Part shown: positions 54,678 to 64,000 of the stretch, piece by piece
Numbering within the stretch: position 1 is the stretch's first letter
Layout: each line of letters begins with the position of its first letter
Assembly: GCF_004011695.2 (NCBI RefSeq)
Contig: NC_082416.1
Location: forward strand, 992,001 to 1,056,000
Length of the DNA stretch: 64,000 nucleotides
DNA from: Ascochyta rabiei
Lineage: Eukaryota; Ascomycota; Dothideomycetes; Pleosporales; Didymellaceae
Direction of reading: 5' to 3'
Program-made: the position numbers and the translations under genes
Notes under the pieces: model-generated
The model's input: only the letters and a program-made list of their open reading frames with translations
Database searches by the model: none
Told to the model about the DNA's origin: nothing

Positions 54678-57477
54678 CAAGGATGGTCAAAGAAATACTT
54701 GAGAAGATGGGTAGAGAGATATTCACAATCCACCCTGACCCGTACCCGTACCCAACTTCGTCTTCGTCTCCGTCTCGCCCTCGCCCTCGCCCTCGCCCTC
54801 TCGCGGTTTCCTCTCCTCGCCAGCACCACCACCGCGCTCCCGCCTCTGCTCCCCCAACCCCTCGACCCCCTTCCCCACGCCCCAGCCTTCTTCCCCCACG
54901 CCCCCACCCCCCAAGCGTGCGCCTCGCTGAACCTTGGCGGCGCCTCCGCCGTCGACCGAAACGGACTCGCCCCGTGCCGGAACATCTTCTCCATTTCCGC
55001 CTCGCTGAAGACCTGGCTGTCTCTGGGCACGTCTGCCGAGGCATTCCTGTTTTCCCACTGCGGCCGAGCCCGAGGCCGCATCGCCTTTTCTCCCTCCACC
55101 CGCAGAGGCGAGTCCTGGACGCGGATCTCCGTGGCCAACTCGGGCAGGATGGCCGTGTTGGGCGGCACTCTTACAGAGGCGCTGCTTGTGCTTGTGGTGC
55201 TTGTCTCGCTGCTGCCCTCCCAGTGTCTGCTTTCTCGCGCTAGCGGTCGCCACCACCCCTGGCTTGCTACGTCGCCGTTGGAAGACGACGACGACGACGA
55301 AGAAGAAGAAGAAGAAGAAGAAGAAGAAGAAGAAGAAGAAGAAGAAGAAGAAGAAGAAGAAGAAGAAGAAGAAGAAGAAGAAGAAGAAGAAGAAGAAGAA
55401 GAAGAAGATGATGAAGCCACGCTCTTGCCCCACCACCGTCCCGAACACATCTCCCAGATGCGGCTCTGTGCGCGCTTCACAGCAAACACCTCGTCCTCGC
55501 CCGTCAGTCCGCGCACGTTGGCGAAATCAGGCTTCTTGGCCTGCTCTCGGATCTTGGCTTCTTCATCCCCGTAGTCCGACTCGGACAGCCCGGCCATGCG
55601 GCGCGCACGGTTCGGCGGGTCGTCTTCGAGCGCGTCGTCGGGCATGGCGCGCGTGTTGGTGCCGTACGACGAGATGTTGGGCCGGAAGGGGGACGTGAGG
55701 TCTTGGTGGATCTCAGAGTACGTTTCCGGGTACACGGCGTCGTCGACCATCTCTTCGCCTGCCTCGTTGGTCGCGCCCTCGGGAGCCGGGAAGAAGGTCT
55801 CGTCTGGCCCCGCGGCGGCGGTGATGAGCAGCCGGCATCGCGCTTCGTAGAGCGCGTCGAGCAGCGTGATCATGCGCCGCGCTTCGTGCTTGCGGACGAA
55901 CGTGAGGATTGGCACGTCCGTCACGATGAAGGTGTGGTACGTCGAGGCCAGGGAGACGTAATCTGCGGGGCCGAGGACCGCGCCGCACAGCTCCTCAAAC
56001 GTGAAAAAGGCCACGCCGTTGTGTTGGGCGGGGATGTCGACGCGGCGACCGTAGACAGTGAGTGTTGCTGGTTCCCATGGGATGGGGTATGCGTGGGAGG
56101 TTGCACGCTCGATGATGGCGTTGAATGTTTCAGCAAAAGTGGTCATCTCTTCAACGGTTGTGGGTTGGATGAGATAGTTCTTTGGCAGTGTGGCCTCGGA
56201 ATTCGACGCGGGCTCTGATGAATCTGTTTCGGTGGCCCTACCAGTAGGAAGACCTGCTGTCGCAATGGACACGGCGTCATCAGTGTCTGACGCAGATGGT
56301 AAGGTTCGCGCACCCCCACCCTCTTCCACCTCCAGCTTTCGATAGTCCTTCTTACCCTCCATCTCCCATACCTCGCATCGCGCCTTCAACACCTCAAGGA
56401 ACTGGAAGAACTCGCCCTTCTGCCCGGCTCCGTCGTTCTTCGCGCGGAATCCAGCCGCACGGTTCGCCCAGCCCAGCTTGCTGAACGCTCCACCTGGAGC
56501 CGGACGAGCAAACTCGACACCCGCAGCTTTGGCCAGTTCGTCTGGCATGCGGTTGCTGGTTGCTATGAGTACACCACCGAGCTGGAAGAAGCTCGTCATC
56601 AAATTCGACAAGATCTTGCTGGCCACGCGATCTGGGAACTGAAACTCGTCAAGGAACAGAATCGGACTTGTCTCGATGAGATCGCGCGCTACGAGCAGCA
56701 AGGAATACTCGTCCTGTCCGTCGGCAGTCCGTGTCAGTGCACGGGACTTGCGAAGTTGCTCCAGACGCGAGATGGTGTGCAGCATGAAAGTATCAAAATG
56801 CCACCGCTTCTTCTTGCGGTTCGGTAAGCACTCCTGAAACAAGTCGATGAGCATGGATTTGCCGGTCCCGACTTCGCCGTGGAGCATCAACCCTCTTGGG
56901 CTCTCGAGCTTCATGGCTTGATCATGATCAGTCAGAACGCGTGTTAAAGCCCGTGAGTCGCGCTGCTCTTTCTGGTTCACAAGGGTCCTCCATATCCAGC
57001 TCCTGTCGAAGCTGCCCAGCTCCGCAGTAGCAGTGGATGGTGGTGGTGGGACGTCTTGGCCGGCACTGACAGCTCGAGTCAGTTGATTGAGACGTTTTGA
57101 ATATTCTATGCTAGGCTCGTAGTCTTTTAGCTGATCGTAGAGCTTTTGCAAGTGCACTGGTGGATAAGTCAGTCGATACTCGGGCTTGGCGCTCGTCAAA
57201 TGGTAGACGTCATACACGCTAGTCGATGCTGTCCCGGATCGGGGCGAATTTGCTGGGTTGCTATCAGACTCCTGTAGAGCACGAGAGGGTTCGTGATTGT
57301 AACACTCGTGCCATTGGGAGGCATTTGGACGGCATGGAGAGGAAGGTGTCTGATGTTACTGGAAGTCTGTGAGGACCGAGGTGCATGCATACAGCATTGT
57401 CTAGTCCTGATTTGGACGTTAGCGCGTTCGATCTGGTAATCGAGGATCGAGGAACGACCGACAGCTCTCAGAAGCAA
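54539..57477 (-). CDS. AFG1: AFG1/LACE1-like mitochondrial AAA-type ATPase with poly-Ser insert
   Basis: Exons 57477-57216 and 57156-54539 (59-nt intron) give 959 aa as read. Exon 1 holds a basic mitochondrial presequence (MLLRAVGRSSILDYQIERAN) and the family block TNPLVLYRSLIATQQI ... QHRLA; exon 2 continues LHLQKLYDQLKDYEPSIEYS. The ATPase core has Walker A GEVGTGKS (~181-188), Walker B ILFLDEFQ and the ATSNRMPDEL sensor region. AFG1 proteins assist turnover of mitochondrially encoded respiratory subunits. Two oddities: a run of roughly 45 Ser encoded by TTC/TCG repeats (55282-55407), and a probable one-base loss in a G-run near 54871-54877. After that point the frame diverges from the expected WGKGVEGLGEQRRE and runs to 54539 through a minisatellite. 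In the expected frame the stop would be near 54723. The core is certain, the C-terminus doubtful. Confidence 0.85.
55282..55407. repeat. (GAC)n(GAA)n trinucleotide run within the AFG1-like gene
   Basis: About 6 GAC then about 36 GAA triplets on the + strand, read on the minus strand as poly-Ser. It ends in degenerate GATGATGAAG triplets. Confidence 0.95.
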
Positions 57478-57584
57478 ATAAAATCGTCTTCGAATTGCTG
57501 TCTCCTATAGGAACCAAGACAAGTACGCCGAACGCCGCCTCATGCTTTGGTATCTTCGTGTGATAATAGTCAGGAACGAGTGGC
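57478..57584. other. Short spacer between the AFG1-like and TCA17-like genes
   Basis: Both genes read leftward; 107 bp separate the upstream stop (57585) from the proposed AFG1 start. The AFG1 promoter must overlap the end of the TCA17-like gene if the start at 57477 is right. Internal ATGs are alternatives. Confidence 0.4.
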
Positions 57585-58258
57585 TCAGATATTAGTAACG
57601 CCCGGTGCCCATGCTTCCGCAACCTGCTTTACTTCCTGAATGAAGCTCCGACTTGTGATCTGTGTCGATCCAATCTTCTGTTCGGCGTTCGCTGTAACAG
57701 GCGAATGCTCATCCGGATTGTAGAATGGGTTTCGCAACAGCTTGATGTACGCTGTTTGCAACGCCCTGAATGCCTCGTTGATGTCAGTACTGAGACGTTT
57801 GCTCAATCGAGTCGAACCTACAGGCTTCAGATCTGCATCTCGCAGTCCCACTGCTGTTGCTGCTTTGCTATCCAACGCAGTAGCTGGTCTCCCCTCCATA
57901 TCAACCACAATGACGATTTTGACGCCGGTGTTGGTCAACCATCCGTACATGGCCAGCCTTTCATCGACAGCTTGGAGAAGCCCAAAGTCTTGGTCTGCTG
58001 TCTTGTAGGGCAAGCGGGCCTCGAAGATGTCCAGACATGATGAGAGGAGGAACTGGAACTCCAGAGGTGCTCTTTCTTCCGCTGGAAAGAGCGAAATGTG
58101 TAGAGGGTTGTTCTGAAGCCAATCAGCAAGCTGGGACAGCAGGAGATGTGCACCGTGGAGAGGTCCAAGGTGGCCGCATAAGGCCCGTAAAGTGAGGTTG
58201 TACTCACGTGCTTGCCAATGTAGCCTATGCAACAGATCGAAGGCACCTTGCTCGCCAT
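57585..58258 (-). CDS. TCA17: TRAPP complex sedlin-family subunit (TRAPPC2L/Tca17-like)
   Basis: Exons 58258-58208 and 58112-57585 (95-nt intron) give 192 aa. The start MASKVPSICCIGYIGKH joins NNPLHISLFPAEERAPLEFQ, the sedlin fold opening. Further landmarks are SCLDIFEARL, YGWLTNTGVKIVIVVDMEG and FRALQTAYIKLLRNPFYNPD, all in the order of TRAPPC2L. An insert of about 40 residues (ALDSKAATAVGLRDADLKPV ...) lies between the central strand and the last helices, as in other filamentous fungi. The C-terminus FIQEVKQVAEAWAPG completes the longin-like fold. The protein would help assemble TRAPP II, a Rab exchange factor at the late Golgi. TRAPPC2 (Trs20) is the alternative, but the YGWLTNTG and NPFYNPDE motifs favour TRAPPC2L. 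Confidence 0.85.
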
Positions 58259-58503
58259 CTCTACAAACCTGTCGAGGTGGAATCAAGTACTGCAACGACA
58301 GTCAGGACGTCACGGGTTGGTTTGATGCAGTCTCCGAAAAGGCAATGGTGGGCAGTCGACGCTCGACCTATCAGAGGCTAGCTAATCGACGCTTGGCTTG
58401 GCGAGAAACGATCGACTTCATCATCGCGACTGACGTCCCAAACGCCACCCCACGCCCGCCTCTCCACTCTTCCACCGGACACTCCTTGAAACTCGTCGCC
58501 AGA
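58259..58503. promoter_or_regulatory. Compact divergent promoter, TCA17-like and NDUFS7 genes
   Basis: 245 bp separate the two start codons. No repeat or TATA-like box was noted. It must serve both genes unless one start is misplaced. Confidence 0.5.
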
Positions 58504-59329
58504 ATGTTGTCGACAATCAGGCCTGCGGCCTCAATGGCTCTGCGAGGTGAGTCGCCGCCGCCACGAAAGCTGCCCGTCGCCCGGAGCTAATTTCTGGACA
58601 GCCAAACCCACGACAGCTCTGCTGCCATTCCGCGCCGGAAGCGTTGCCTTCCTCTCCTCGAGCTCCTCCAACAACGCGACGGCAATGAAGAGCCCCGCCA
58701 CCATTGTGGGGAACCCCGGAACACCGCCCCCCATGAAGCAGGCGCGCCGCGAAGTGCCATTGCCCAGCCAGGAGGGCAAGAAGGGAGCCATGCAATATGC
58801 GCTGTACGTCTTGTCCATGCAAATGCAAACCACAAAAAACGGCGGCTATCGTAGGACTGTAGGCTGATGTGGCGATAGCACAACCCTCGACCAAGTCGCC
58901 AACTGGGCGCGTCAGAGCTCCCTCTGGCCCATGACCTTTGGTCTCGCCTGCTGCGCCGTCGAAATGATGCACCTGTCCACCCCACGATACGACCAGGATC
59001 GCCTCGGTATCATTTTCCGTGCCTCGCCCCGCCAGTCCGACGTCATGATTGTTGCCGGAACCCTCACAAACAAGATGGCCCCCGCTCTGCGACAGGTCTA
59101 CGACCAGATGCCCGACCCGCGATGGGTCATCTCCATGGGCAGCTGCGCCAACGGAGGAGGATACTACCACTACAGCTACTCGGTCACAAGAGGATGCGAC
59201 AGGATTGTGCCAGTCGACATTTACGTGCCCGGATGCCCTCCCACCGCTGAGGCGCTGATGTACGGCATCTTCCAGCTGCAGAAGAAGATGAGGCATACCA
59301 AGATCACAAGGATGTGGTACAGGAAGTAG
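58504..59329 (+). CDS. NADH:ubiquinone oxidoreductase PSST/NDUFS7 subunit (complex I)
   Basis: Exons 58504-58546, 58602-58803 and 58879-59329 give 231 aa. The presequence ([20 protein letters not shown]) and a Ser/Asn-rich linker precede the conserved core. The N2 iron-sulfur cluster cysteines are all present: the pair in [12 protein letters not shown], one in [15 protein letters not shown] and one in [17 protein letters not shown]. The core also has [18 protein letters not shown] and [20 protein letters not shown]. The subunit carries cluster N2, the last electron relay before ubiquinone, in the peripheral arm of complex I at the matrix side of the inner membrane. Length and motifs match the family. 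Introns of 55 and 75 nt have canonical borders. Confidence 0.96.
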
Positions 59330-59504
59330 AGTGGTTACGTACTGGGTGTGAGAATTAGGACGTTGTTTTGCATGCGGGCTAGAGCCAGGCTTTTCTTTTG
59401 TCTGTACAAATCAAATTCAGTACAACACATTGCAACATTCGACCCATCAACAAGATCTATGCACATGGTGTCTAGTCTCCTAAATACTCCATGTGTATCC
59501 AGCC

Positions 59505-60603
59505 CTACGCTTGCTCTCCAAGGCCGAACATCTTGACCGAGTTGTTCCATGCAGCCTCGCACACCTCCTCTACGGTGATTTCCTTGATTTGAGCAATCGC
59601 ATACGCCACATGGGGAATGGTAGCAGGCTCATTTCGCCCCTTCACCATTGATCCCTTGACAAACTTCTCTTTCTTCACAGCCTTGGGGAGTGGCGGGGCA
59701 TCCTTGAGGAATTTGGCTGATGCATGACTGGGCCGCATCTCGCACTGCAACAGATATCAGGCATGATCATGACACGTGGAGGAAGATACTTACCCAAGGG
59801 CCGTCTGTCTCGATTTGCAATCTCTCAAGTGGTATTTGCCTTACCACGTCAATGTTCTCATCCGCTACATCAGATCAGCCTCATTCTTCAGAGCACACAT
59901 GCAACTGACAACTTACTCTTCATACTACACCCGTTGACCCCGATATCGAACCCCAGTCCCACCAGTCTCTGCATCTCCTCTACCGTACCCGTAAAACTAT
60001 GCACCAGTCCCCTCTTCGGCAACTGCTCCAGCTTCGCCTTCAATAACCTCTCGAAATCCTCACTCGCAGCCCGCGAATGCAGAAACAAAGGGAGCTGCAC
60101 ATCAACTGCAATTTCCAGCTGTGCTTCGAAGTACTTGAGCTGCTGCTCCTTGGGCGTCAGGAACAGGCGGTCGTAGTCGAGTCCAAATTCGCCAAAGGCT
60201 ACGGCGTGACCGGCCTGTTTAGCCTCCGTGGCCAGATCTTTCAGTGCGGTGAGCAGAGCAGATGGACCTCCGGGAAAGTCATCAAATTGCTTTGCCGAGC
60301 AAGGGTGGACACCTATTGTTGCGTAGCAGAGTCCGGGATGTGCTTTTGAGATTTCAATGGCGTGTTTGGATTCTTCGAGGTCGGACCCTGTGACCATGAA
60401 CTTTTTGCATCCGGCGTCTAGGGCCCGTTGAATTATATCTTCAAAGTCGTTTTCGTGTCTCTGCTTGTCGTGGTATACACCTCGGAAAATTGGGTCCGTG
60501 AAGTTGATACCAATCTGACGGATTGTAAGCAGGTGTTACCATGATCGCAAAAGATCTGCGAACCAACATCAATATATTTCAGCTTGCTCGAATCTGCGGC
60601 CAT
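59505..60603 (-). CDS. TatD-family metal-dependent deoxyribonuclease
   Basis: Exons 60603-60568, 60514-59917, 59864-59794 and 59744-59505 (introns 53, 52 and 49 nt) give 314 aa. The start MAADSSKLKYIDIGINFTDP is typical of eukaryotic TatD/TATDN1, although the bacterial D-x-H metal motif reads D-I-G-I-N here, as is usual in this branch. Further markers are VTGSDLEESKHAIEIS, YATIGVHPCSAKQFDD, FGEFGLDYDRLFLTPKEQQ (metal-binding Glu), LPLFLHSRAASEDFERLL (metal His), LVHSFTGTVEEMQRLVGLG and IETDGPWCEMRPSHA (metal Asp). TatD enzymes are Mg-dependent 3'-5' DNases linked to repair and apoptosis-like DNA degradation. The gene is convergent with NDUFS7. Confidence 0.93.
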
Positions 60604-61157
60604 GGTAAAGGACTGTAGATGTGTAGATATTGAGTCTGAACGGTGCCCTTGTTCATGTTAGTCTACTACGGATAGAGATGGCGAAAAGGCGTGTTGACAT
60701 ACTTGAAAATTCAATCCCGGACTTATTCTGAGGAACTCTTATATGAGCAGACGGATTTTTCAGATTGAGATATCCTGTATCGACTTTGCAAGATCTGTAC
60801 GCTCGCAAAGCTCTTGAGAACATGAGTTGCGGTTGAAGATTGTAGGAACTGCGTCATGTTCGAAGTGGAAGCTATTCTCCACTAGTCCAGAAAGAGCCTA
60901 GGACAGAGACCACCGGGAAACTACACCTGGATTCGCAACTGATACAGCTGATACCCAGCTTGATCCAAGCGACGATATCCACTCACACTACTGTCGCTTC
61001 ACATTATTCCTCTTGTTTACCGCCGTGGTCACTTTGAGTGCTGTTGTGGAGCAGGAATATCAAGCCACGTCACGAATTCTCGGGTCGATCTGGAGACTTG
61101 CCAACATATAATTATCTCGCAGTGTACTGAAGAAAGCACGGCTAGCAGACAGTGAAT
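60604..61157. promoter_or_regulatory. Divergent promoter region of the TatD and VFA1-like genes
   Basis: 554 bp with no coding or repeat signal that I could support. Confidence 0.4.
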
Positions 61158-61876
61158 ATGTCAAAAGCACCTTTTGAGAACACATGGTACCACCGAAAGG
61201 TTGCAGAAAGTGCGTCGAAACCCTGCAACATCTGCTTCAAACCGACATCGAGTGTTCTGATAACACCAAACAATAAGGTACGACAAATCAAAGGGTCAGG
61301 TCTGAGTGGTCATTCATTTACCCTAGGACTTCTTCTACGTATGTATCGGTCATCTGTCTGATCGAGGCTTCTGTCAGCCAGATGCGGATGAAGCCGCAGG
61401 GATAGCTGAGCGCAAGAAGAAGGAGGAAATGGATCGCGAGATTGAGAAAGTCAAGAAAGAATACGAAGAGAAGCAAAGACTCAAGAAAGAGAAGCGAAAA
61501 GCAAAAGACAAAGAGAAGGATAAAGAGACCAAGTCAAACGAGGAGGAAGAGGACAAAAAAGACGAGAAAGCCAAGGAAGAGAAGGTGTGTTGTGCCGAAC
61601 GAGGGAATGGTCTTCTAGCTGACTATCGCACAGATCAAAGAGCTTACTCAATCGAGCGGCAATACGACCACCGAGTCTGGTGCCCGGATATATCACCTCA
61701 GCAAGTAAGTATCGTACTCGGTTGTCTTCACGGGGCCATCACATTGATTAACGTACAACAGATCCTTTTACCAAATGCGCCTCGACAGACTGCGTAACGC
61801 GGAAATTGCAAAGCGCAACCGCGAGCGCCTACATAATCCCGCCAACTTCCCCTCCGTTCCGAACAACCTACCTTGA
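61158..61876 (+). CDS. VFA1: VFA1-like (DUF1742) Vps4-associated protein
   Basis: Exons 61158-61277, 61327-61584, 61634-61704 and 61762-61876 give 187 aa, all junctions in frame. The start MSKAPFENTWYHRKVAESAS continues to KPCNICFKPTSSVLITPNNK and, after the intron, DFFYVCIGHLSDRGFCQPDA. This is the CxxC...C..H zinc-binding head of the family. A long Lys/Glu coiled coil follows (REIEKVKKEYEEKQRLKKEK), and the tail FYQMRLDRLRNAEIAKRNRE completes it. Yeast Vfa1 binds the ESCRT disassembly ATPase Vps4 at endosomes and stimulates it. The charged coiled coil and Cys-rich head match in order and length. Assignment is by family; no partner data. Confidence 0.83.
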
Positions 61877-64000
61877 GCGATTGAGATGCACCAGTCATCT
61901 TCTGCCAGCCGATCTCATCGCTGAACCAATACCAGATCTCCAGATGGGCTGGTGGCTCAAACGGCCTATGCAGTGAAAATGAAGGGTGGCTACTTGCTGT
62001 GGTCAGCCTTAGCTTCCTACGCTGTTGATGCAGTCAGCAGTTAGCGGCCAACTCACCAGCTATACAGTAGGGAACGGAGAGGACAAGAGAAAAGACATCA
62101 GGTGGTACAGATGCAGATTAAGCAAGAGATCATGTAGCCAATATTCGCAATATGCAGTCAGCTTGACGGATCCCAGGTTTCGAATCTCTGACATGTCTAA
62201 CTTGTGGTCCTCGGAGCGTGCAATAAGCAAGGAGCGCCGGTAACACCGCTAGCCACATGTATCCCCTACGCCCTACAAGACGCCCCTACAAGACAAGGAA
62301 GGCACTGGCGGATATCCCGCCACGGAACGCAGCCAATCAAACACGGCGCGCGATATTCCTCCGGCGCGCCTTAACCACGTCCTATCCCGTGTGCTGGTCA
62401 CTGAAGGATGCACGTCAGACACCTTCAGACGTGTCCACACGAGTCATCACACCGTCGCACCACAGTACACACGTCTGTATAGCACGACTCGCAGGGCTGA
62501 CATGTCGGGTCCCGCGCGCCGCCTTCCTCGCGTGACACACACACACACACATACACACCCGCCTGTCCGATCGCATACAGGACATGTTTGCACCACGGCT
62601 ATCGTGATATCATCAGTCGCGCGTGTGCTTATGCCCGTCAGCCCCCACCTGCCTGATTCCGGCGGTCACTGTCCATATGGCCCCTCCTTTCTGGACATGA
62701 CGGCGTATCTTCTGCTTCGTGCATTTCGGCGCGACATTGTTTCTCCAGGCCCGAGGCGCGTCTGGACAAGGACGCTCTTGGCCTGCATATGCACATGCTG
62801 ACATGTCACCTCTGCATCCATGGCATCTGCCGGTCGCGCAACGCGCATGGCTGGCCTGGGCATTTGCTGTTTTCGGTGTGCAAGTCTCGATGGGATGCAA
62901 AGAAAGTCGGAGTCGACGAACATCTGATGTCGGGGTACGTCAGGGTGTTTCAGGGCGGTGGGAGGTCACGTACTGTGCAGTATCGTGAACAAACAACATC
63001 GCGGCCTGCTGGCCAAAGCTGCTGATAACAACTGCCCGTGCAAGTCGTAGCCAACGCTGCACCAACGCGTTGTACAATACCTTTGATGCGGGATATGATC
63101 TAAGCCCCAAACCTCCTCCGTGTGACTATATCCAGTCGCACTACAACGTCTGCAACACCTTACACAGAAATGCTCGTACAATATGTGGAGATAGATGCCT
63201 GCTTTAGTAGGCTACGGACACATATAGAGTTTCTACATCCGTAACGATGACACCGTACTACACAAGCAGTTCTCCCCCAATGATGTCGTGTTTTGAGACC
63301 CCTGGCTTGTGTCGCTTGATTCCATGGTGCTGACGCTGATATCAGAGTTCAGCAACGTACCCCACCATACTCGCAACGTACATGCCTTTCGACCGCACTC
63401 TATACAGATCTGAGTACACACACACATCGACGCAATCTGATGCGGGGACGCAAAGATGGCAGTTCGCAGCGTCTTGCATACAGCAAGGGACTGTACGGCG
63501 TCCGGGTTCAGTAGCAGTATTGGTATTCTGCCGGCACACTTGAGGTCGTCGTCAAATTTGTGAGAAGCTGGTCAGATGAGCTGGCATGAGGGGTGGTATT
63601 CGAATTGATGTCTTATGCTGATCAGGGGACGCATTGAGAATCCTCGGGCGCTGTATACACACACGTGAATGGTTCTTTGTACCGAAACAAAGCAAGTCCG
63701 TTGATTGAGAAAACGCCTTTGAAATGCCTCAAGCCAAAGCTTGGTTTTTATGCGGCAGAATGCCATCATGAACGTCGTGAAAAGAGGTCGACAGCTACGA
63801 ATGTCGACTACAACGCCATAAGAAAGATGCGTCTAGATGCAGCTCCAGACGCGCAAGTGTATGAAGGTTCAAATTCCGGAAATGCGATTAGCAAATGCGC
63901 CCGTCAAGGTGCGATGGTTACTGTGACTGTCGTGTACTGATCGACCATGAGTGACACATGAACGCTGGCGCTGAAAATGCGTTGCTGAACCAGGAATGAT
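61877..64000. other. Gene-free stretch at the right edge, nothing recognised
   Basis: No frame with motifs or splice coherence on either strand. A short (AC)n run lies at about 62536-62560. Composition is normal, so no RIP-affected element was detected. Confidence 0.45.

Overview
The window is nuclear DNA of a filamentous ascomycete fungus, most likely a Dothideomycete or a close relative; the class is an inference from protein style. Evidence: genes carry many short introns (46-135 nt, GT-AG with CTRAC-like branch points), and the protein families are fungal (hybrid histidine kinase with PAS, DUF3712, cupredoxin-like secreted protein, NACHT/ankyrin-type relics, a Fot1/pogo transposon). Dead copies show C-to-T changes at CpA, the signature of repeat-induced point mutation (RIP).

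Layout. 0.4-2.2 kb: a RIP-wrecked Fot1/pogo transposon with perfect terminal inverted repeats, inserted just upstream of a SWIM-RING gene (2.3-3.3 kb). 3.7-5.9 kb: a broken STAND/ankyrin-type relic followed by an apparently intact LRAT-like gene. 6.0-10.0 kb (-): a nine-exon hybrid histidine kinase of 1165 aa. 10-20 kb: a gene-poor accessory tract holding relics of a second Fot1 transposase, a fungal conserved protein, a dual-specificity phosphatase and other fragments, one small intact-looking gene (15.5 kb), and four unrelated minisatellites (18.1-20.6 kb). 21.6-24.0 kb: a large Ser/Thr/Pro-rich secreted cell-wall protein. 24-29.3 kb: a second relic tract (coiled-coil fragment, C2H2 fragment, DUF7918-like pseudogene).

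29.8-61.9 kb is the core region, densely packed with housekeeping genes: SEC23 (COPII), a nucleolar RRM protein, an SMN-like protein, a cupredoxin-like secreted protein, a SERF-type mini-protein, a one-TM protein, an ICMT-like methyltransferase, COQ2 (ubiquinone), a JmjC/zf-4CXXC_R1 chromatin protein, an HhH-motif protein, a DUF3712 membrane protein, mitochondrial ornithine carbamoyltransferase, an AFG1-like mitochondrial ATPase, a TRAPP subunit (TCA17-like), complex I NDUFS7/PSST, a TatD DNase and a VFA1-like protein. Several adjacent genes are divergent and share 0.2-0.55 kb promoters. 61.9-64 kb holds no gene I can support.

No operon-like system, CRISPR array or tRNA was seen. The most unusual items are the perfect TIRs around a RIP-destroyed element, the in-frame alternating 63/66-bp minisatellite, a one-base shift at the 3' end of the AFG1-like gene that runs its frame into a minisatellite, and the 48-bp duplication abutting the ornithine carbamoyltransferase start codon. 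Exon coordinates below were derived by hand from splice signals and frame continuity; there is no transcript evidence.
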